Positions 8,059 through 11,252 of a stretch of DNA of 11,252 nucleotides are shown piece after piece. The position numbers and the translations under genes were made by a program. The stretch's first letter is position 1, and the number at the start of each line of letters is the position of its first letter. This DNA comes from an uncultured Candidatus Competibacteraceae bacterium (GTDB lineage: Bacteria > Pseudomonadota > Gammaproteobacteria > Competibacterales > Competibacteraceae): positions 1-11,252 of the forward strand of contig CALGOO010000043.1 of the NCBI GenBank assembly GCA_937960715.1, read 5' to 3'. Below the pieces are notes generated by a model that ran no database searches, was not told the DNA's origin, and saw only the letters and a program-made list of their open reading frames with translations.

Positions 8059-8877
8059 ATGAATCAGAAACCATCATTCCAATGGTCGTCCGCCGGCCGC
8101 AGCCATGTGGGCATGGTCCGGGCGATTAACGAGGATGCCTATCTCGCCCTGCCCGAACGGGGTCTGTGGGTCGTCGCGGACGGGATGGGCGGTCACGAAG
8201 CCGGCGATGTCGCCAGCCAGATGGTGATCGAAGCCCTGCAACAGATCGAACCGCCAGGGACGGGATCGGATTTTCTGGAAGCGGTGCGGGAAAGCCTGCG
8301 CGGCGTCAATCAGCGACTGCGCGAGGAGTCCGCCCAACGCTACCAGCACCGCACCATCGGCAGCACGGTGGTGGTGCTGCTCGCCTACGAAACGGAATGC
8401 GCCTGCCTGTGGGTGGGGGACAGCCGCATCTACCGGCTGCGGGATGGCCAGCTTCGGCAATTGACGCGCGACCACAGCCATGTGCAGGAACTGGTCGATC
8501 AGGGGCTGATCGCGCCCGAGAGCGCGCATCGCCATCCGCTGGCCAACGTCATCACCCGGGCGGTCGGCTCCGCCGACGAGCTACAAATCGACGAAGTGAC
8601 GCACCCACTGCAACCTGGCGATCTGTTCCTGTTGTGCAGCGACGGCCTCAACAAGACCGTGAGCGACGAGGAAATCGCGCGTTTGCTCGCTCACAGCGAT
8701 CACAACTGCCAGGAGGCGGTCAAGGCGTTCATTCACCTGGCCCTGATGCGCGACGCCAACGACAACGTCACCACCGTCGTGGTCAACATTAGCGAGTTGG
8801 CTCCGACCGACCCGGCCGAGGAATCGGAATCCGAGACGATCGCCAATCCGATTCCGCCGGACTGGTATTTGCAATGA
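8059..8877 (+). CDS. pppA: PppA, PP2C-type serine/threonine phosphatase of the T6SS
   Basis: This 272-residue protein has the full set of PP2C motifs: RAINEDAY (21-28), VADGMGGHEAGD (39-50), GSTVV (101-105), WVGDSRIYRL (118-127), LTRDHS (135-140), CSDGLNK (193-199) and DNVTTVVV starting at 235. The metal-binding aspartates expected from the family are present (D26, D41, D195, D235). PppA dephosphorylates the phosphothreonine proteins made by the kinase PpkA, reversing T6SS activation; it acts in the cytoplasm. It follows tagF after 3 bp and is the last gene of the T6SS run. In Pseudomonas HSI-I ppkA follows pppA, but here the next gene is on the other strand. The roughly 25-residue acidic tail after the catalytic domain (ESESETIANPIPPDWYLQ at the end) has no function I recognise. 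A general PP2C role is possible, but the position next to tagF makes the T6SS assignment strong. Confidence 0.93.
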   Translation: MNQKPSFQWSSAGRSHVGMVRAINEDAYLALPERGLWVVADGMGGHEAGDVASQMVIEALQQIEPPGTGSDFLEAVRESLRGVNQRLREESAQRYQHRTIGSTVVVLLAYETECACLWVGDSRIYRLRDGQLRQLTRDHSHVQELVDQGLIAPESAHRHPLANVITRAVGSADELQIDEVTHPLQPGDLFLLCSDGLNKTVSDEEIARLLAHSDHNCQEAVKAFIHLALMRDANDNVTTVVVNISELAPTDPAEESESETIANPIPPDWYLQ

Positions 8878-8886
8878 AGGCGTGGT

Positions 8887-9372
8887 TCAGCGCCTCCGCC
8901 GATACAGGGGCAGCGGCTGGTCGGCGGCGGGCTGATAGCTCTCGCTGAACTCGCCGAACGCCTCAAGCGCGTCCTCCAGATCGCGATCCGCCCGCAGCTC
9001 GAAGGCGTCGAAACCGTTGCGCGCCATGAAGAACAACTGATCGCGCAACACGTCTCCCACCGCGCGCAGTTCGCCTCGGTAGCCATGGCGCTCGCGCAGC
9101 AGCCGCGCCTGCGAATGAGCGCGGCCGTCAGCGAACTTGGGGAATTCCAACGCCACCACCGCCAGCTTCGGCAGATCCTCGGCCAGTTCGGCGGGATCGA
9201 CCGTGTTCGGCAACCGCACCCCGACCGGCTCGCCCCGCGCCAGCAGCGCCGCCCGTTCCCGGCGCCAGCGCGCCAACGACACGATCACCGGTCCGGCCGG
9301 CGCCTTGGCGTCGTCGGCGAGGTGTTGCCAGCGATCCTCGACGATCGCCTGGTTCTTAATAACCGACCGCAT
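8887..9372 (-). CDS. DUF934 protein, probably involved in sulfite reduction
   Basis: This 161-residue protein matches the DUF934 family in length and in its core, including VRLPNTVDPAELAEDLPKL, LEFPKFADGRAHSQARLLRE, GELRAVGDVLRDQ and FMARNGFDAFELR. The family is found next to cysI, often followed by cysH, in many proteobacteria and is commonly labelled an oxidoreductase probably involved in sulfite reduction; its biochemical role is not settled. No metal-binding Cys cluster or nucleotide-binding motif is visible. The ATG at 9372 overlaps the last 17 bases of cysI and is preceded by a very good AGGAGG (9382-9387 on this strand), nine bases away, so translation is tied to cysI. The gene ends 9 bp from the convergent pppA stop, so cysH does not follow here. 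Confidence 0.88.
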   Translation of the reverse strand: MRSVIKNQAIVEDRWQHLADDAKAPAGPVIVSLARWRRERAALLARGEPVGVRLPNTVDPAELAEDLPKLAVVALEFPKFADGRAHSQARLLRERHGYRGELRAVGDVLRDQLFFMARNGFDAFELRADRDLEDALEAFGEFSESYQPAADQPLPLYRRRR

Positions 9373-11056
9373 AGCGCTCTTCCTCCTGCTTCGCCTCGTC
9401 GCTGCCCGGCGCGTAGGCCCGCACCCGGAACGGCTCCAGGCCGATCCGCCGGAAGGTGTCGAGGAACCGCTCGCCGTCCTCGCGCCGCTCCAAATAGACC
9501 CGCAGGATGCGTTCGAGCGTGTTGGCGACCTCGGCCTTGGGCACCGAGGGGCCGAGGATATCGCCCAGCGTCACGTCGTTTTCCGACGAACCGCCCAGTG
9601 AAATCTGGTACCACTCCTCGCCCTTCTTGTCCACGCCGAGAATGCCGATGTGGCCGACATGGTGATGGCCGCAGGCGTTCATGCAGCCGGACAGATTGAG
9701 ACGAAGATCGCCGAGATCGTAGAGATAGTCCAGGCGGTCGAACTTGTCGTTGATCTGCTGGGCGATGGCGATGGAACTGGCGTTGGCCAGGCTGCAAAAA
9801 TCCAGGCCGGGGCAACAGATCATGTCGGCCAGGGTGCCGATCACCGGCGCGGCCAGCTTCTGGCCCTTCAGGGCGTGCCACAGCGGATAAAGATCGGCCT
9901 GGCGCACGTCGGTCAGCAACAGGTTCTGGTGGTGGGTGGAACGAACCATCCCGAAGCTGTAGCGGTCGGCGAGGTCGGCCACCGCGTCCATCTGATCGGC
10001 GGTGATGTCGCCCGGCGGCGTGCCAGGCTCCTTGAGCGCCACGAATACATTACGGTAGCCGGCGACCTTGTGATCGGCGACGTTGTGGCGCACCCAGGTC
10101 GCGAACGCCTTGTCGCCCTTGAGCCACTGCGGGAAGCTGAGATCGGTGGTGGCGGCGGCATCGTAGGATGGCGGGACGAAGAAGCGGCGCACTCGCTCGA
10201 TTTCCGCCTCGGCCAGCGCCAGCCCGGAATCCCGGATCTGTTCCCACTCGGCCTCGACCTGAGCGCGGAATTTTTCCGGTCCCAGCGCCTTGACCAGGAT
10301 CTTGATGCGCGCTTTGTAAAGGTTGTCGCGCCGCCCGTGCAGATTGTAGACCCGCAGGATGGCTTCCAGATAGGTCAGCAGGTCGCGTCGGGGCAGAAAC
10401 TCGCGGATGACCCGACCGATCATCGGGGTACGGCCCAGCCCGCCGCCGACCAGCACCCGAAAGCCCAGTTCGCCCCGCTCGTCGCGCAGCAAATTCAGGC
10501 CGATGTCGTGGACCTGGGCCGCCGCGCGGTCGTGGGCGGCGCCGGTGACGGCGATCTTGAACTTGCGCGGCAGATAGGAAAATTCCGGGTGGAAGGTGGA
10601 CCACTGGCGGATGATCTCGCAATAGACACGCGGGTCGTCGATCTCGTCCGACGCGACGCCGGACAAATGATCGGCGGTGACGTTGCGGATGCAGTTGCCG
10701 CTGGTCTGGATGGCGTGCATTTCCACTTGCGCCAGTTCGGCGAGGATATCCGGCGTCTCTTCCAACTTCGGCCAGTTGTACTGGATGTTCTGGCGGGTGG
10801 TGAAATGGCCGAAACCCTTGTCGTAGCGGCGGGCGATGTGGGCCAGGGTTCGTAGTTGCCGGGACGACAGCAGGCCGTAGGGGATGGCGACCCGCAGCAT
10901 AGGCGCGTGGCGCTGCATGTAGAGGCCGTTCATCAGCCGCAGCGGTCGGAATTCGTCGTCGCTCAGTTCGCCGGCCAGGTAGCGTCGGACCTGGCCCCGG
11001 TATTGGGCCACCCGCTCGTCCACGAGAGTTTGATCATAGCAGTCGTATTGATACAT
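9356..11056 (-). CDS. cysI: Assimilatory sulfite reductase hemoprotein (CysI-type siroheme/4Fe-4S)
   Basis: From the ATG at 11056 the protein has 566 residues, beginning MYQYDCYDQTLVDERVAQYR. It shows both ferredoxin-like halves of the nitrite/sulfite reductase family, with RLMNGLYMQRHAPMLRVAIP, HFTTRQNIQYNW and TSGNCIRNVTADHLSG in the N-terminal part. The four cluster-binding cysteines are C415-X5-C421 (CPGLDFC) and C458-X3-C462 (CMNAC), followed by GHHHVGHIGI. The enzyme reduces sulfite to sulfide by six electrons in the cytoplasm for cysteine synthesis. The frame continues upstream to a TTG at 11107, but the family N-terminus fits 11056, and the extra 17 residues look unlike the family. 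A weak GGGAA precedes the ATG. The DUF934 gene overlaps the 3' end. No cysJ flavoprotein gene is present, so the electron donor is unknown. A nitrite reductase reading is possible for the fold, but the DUF934 neighbour favours sulfite. Confidence 0.93.
   Translation of the reverse strand: MYQYDCYDQTLVDERVAQYRGQVRRYLAGELSDDEFRPLRLMNGLYMQRHAPMLRVAIPYGLLSSRQLRTLAHIARRYDKGFGHFTTRQNIQYNWPKLEETPDILAELAQVEMHAIQTSGNCIRNVTADHLSGVASDEIDDPRVYCEIIRQWSTFHPEFSYLPRKFKIAVTGAAHDRAAAQVHDIGLNLLRDERGELGFRVLVGGGLGRTPMIGRVIREFLPRRDLLTYLEAILRVYNLHGRRDNLYKARIKILVKALGPEKFRAQVEAEWEQIRDSGLALAEAEIERVRRFFVPPSYDAAATTDLSFPQWLKGDKAFATWVRHNVADHKVAGYRNVFVALKEPGTPPGDITADQMDAVADLADRYSFGMVRSTHHQNLLLTDVRQADLYPLWHALKGQKLAAPVIGTLADMICCPGLDFCSLANASSIAIAQQINDKFDRLDYLYDLGDLRLNLSGCMNACGHHHVGHIGILGVDKKGEEWYQISLGGSSENDVTLGDILGPSVPKAEVANTLERILRVYLERREDGERFLDTFRRIGLEPFRVRAYAPGSDEAKQEEERYAVGY
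9382..9387 (-). promoter_or_regulatory. Ribosome binding site of the DUF934 gene within cysI
   Basis: The + strand reads CCTCCT, so the minus strand has AGGAGG nine bases before the ATG at 9372. It lies inside the cysI coding sequence and fixes the start of the downstream gene. Confidence 0.65.
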
Positions 11057-11107
11057 GGTCGTCGGTTCCCGCTCGGAAGTTCGATGCCGCTCCGCCCGGG
11101 CCGCCAA

Positions 11108-11200
11108 CGCCCTGAGCCATTTGGCGGAAACCCTAGCATTGCGGCTATATGTAAATAAAGAATTTTTTTACCATAAATTTATAACTTTTACTTAGCTCAC
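11108..11200 (-). promoter_or_regulatory. AT-rich upstream region, probable cysI promoter and operator
   Basis: Positions about 11147-11195 are strikingly AT-rich in an otherwise GC-rich window. Read on the minus strand, the stretch contains a 10-bp perfect palindrome ATAAATTTAT (11173-11182), a run of seven A (11163-11169), two TTTAT blocks 18 bases apart (11173-11177 and 11155-11159), and TACATATAG, which could serve as a -10 element. No clear -35 partner at 17 bases is seen, as expected for an activator-dependent promoter. CysB is the usual activator of sulfur assimilation genes in Gammaproteobacteria and is a plausible ligand, but I cannot identify a CysB site with certainty. Its orientation toward cysI is the main support. 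Confidence 0.45.
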
Positions 11201-11221
11201 TGCTTGCAGGGTAACCGTTCA

Positions 11222-11252
11222 CCCCTCTCCCCCCAGCGGGAGGGGGCTGGGG
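11222..11252. repeat. C/G-rich inverted repeat, possible REP-like element cut by the window edge
   Basis: CCCCTCTCCC (11222-11231) can pair with the GGGAGGGGG block (11238-11246) with one mismatch, and CCCCAGC (11231-11237) is a perfect inverted copy of GCTGGGG (11246-11252). The sequence resembles the CCCTCTCCC...GGGAGAGGG intergenic repeats scattered in many GC-rich proteobacterial genomes. It runs to the end of the window, so its full length and copy number cannot be seen. It could also be the terminator hairpin of an upstream gene. Confidence 0.45.

Noticed and set aside
8878..8895. Bidirectional terminator between pppA and the DUF934 gene
   Set aside because: The inverted repeat has only a 5-bp stem with an eight-base loop and no T tract on either side, so it is reported only as an observation.
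9650..10855. Open frame of about 400 codons on the + strand across cysI
   Set aside because: It is antisense to a complete sulfite reductase with all cluster cysteines, and shows no family features of its own.
11057..11107. Extension of cysI to a TTG at 11107
   Set aside because: The 17 added residues are unlike the family N-terminus, and MYQYD at 11056 matches the usual start.

Overview
This GC-rich window is most likely chromosomal DNA of a Gammaproteobacterium. Gene order and protein style resemble the Pseudomonas HSI-I type VI cluster, and the sulfite reductase plus DUF934 pair is typical of gamma- and betaproteobacteria. The genus cannot be fixed from the sequence alone.

Layout. Positions 1-8877 (+ strand) hold the right-hand part of a type VI secretion system (T6SS) operon: the 3' end of tagH/fha, then tssK, tssL, tssM, tagF and pppA. 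These genes are tightly packed (gaps of 14, 5 and 3 bp, one 19-bp overlap), except for a 111-bp gap between tagH and tssK. Positions 8887-11056 (- strand) hold a two-gene sulfur assimilation unit, cysI followed by a DUF934 gene with a 17-bp overlap. The two operons converge with only 9 bp between their stop codons. Positions 11057-11252 are noncoding: an AT-rich stretch that probably carries the cysI promoter, then a C/G-rich inverted repeat running off the window.

How the genes work together. TssL and TssM are inner-membrane parts of the T6SS envelope complex. TssK connects the cytoplasmic baseplate to them. TssL carries its own C-terminal OmpA-like peptidoglycan-binding domain. TagH (FHA protein), TagF and the PP2C phosphatase PppA form the post-translational control module. 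The N-terminus of TssL contains a Thr motif that resembles the known phospho-switch region of TssL proteins, so both the control proteins and a plausible target lie in one operon.

Points worth attention. The order is that of HSI-I (fha-tssJ-tssK-tssL-tssM-tagF-pppA-ppkA), but tssJ is missing from its usual slot and ppkA does not follow pppA. The tssJ slot holds only a small hairpin and a 16-codon reading frame whose stop overlaps the tssK start. I see no RNA genes, CRISPR arrays, insertion sequences or effector/immunity genes. Apart from the tssJ gap, the TssL motif and the edge repeat, this is a recognisable T6SS core locus, and I do not claim a new system.
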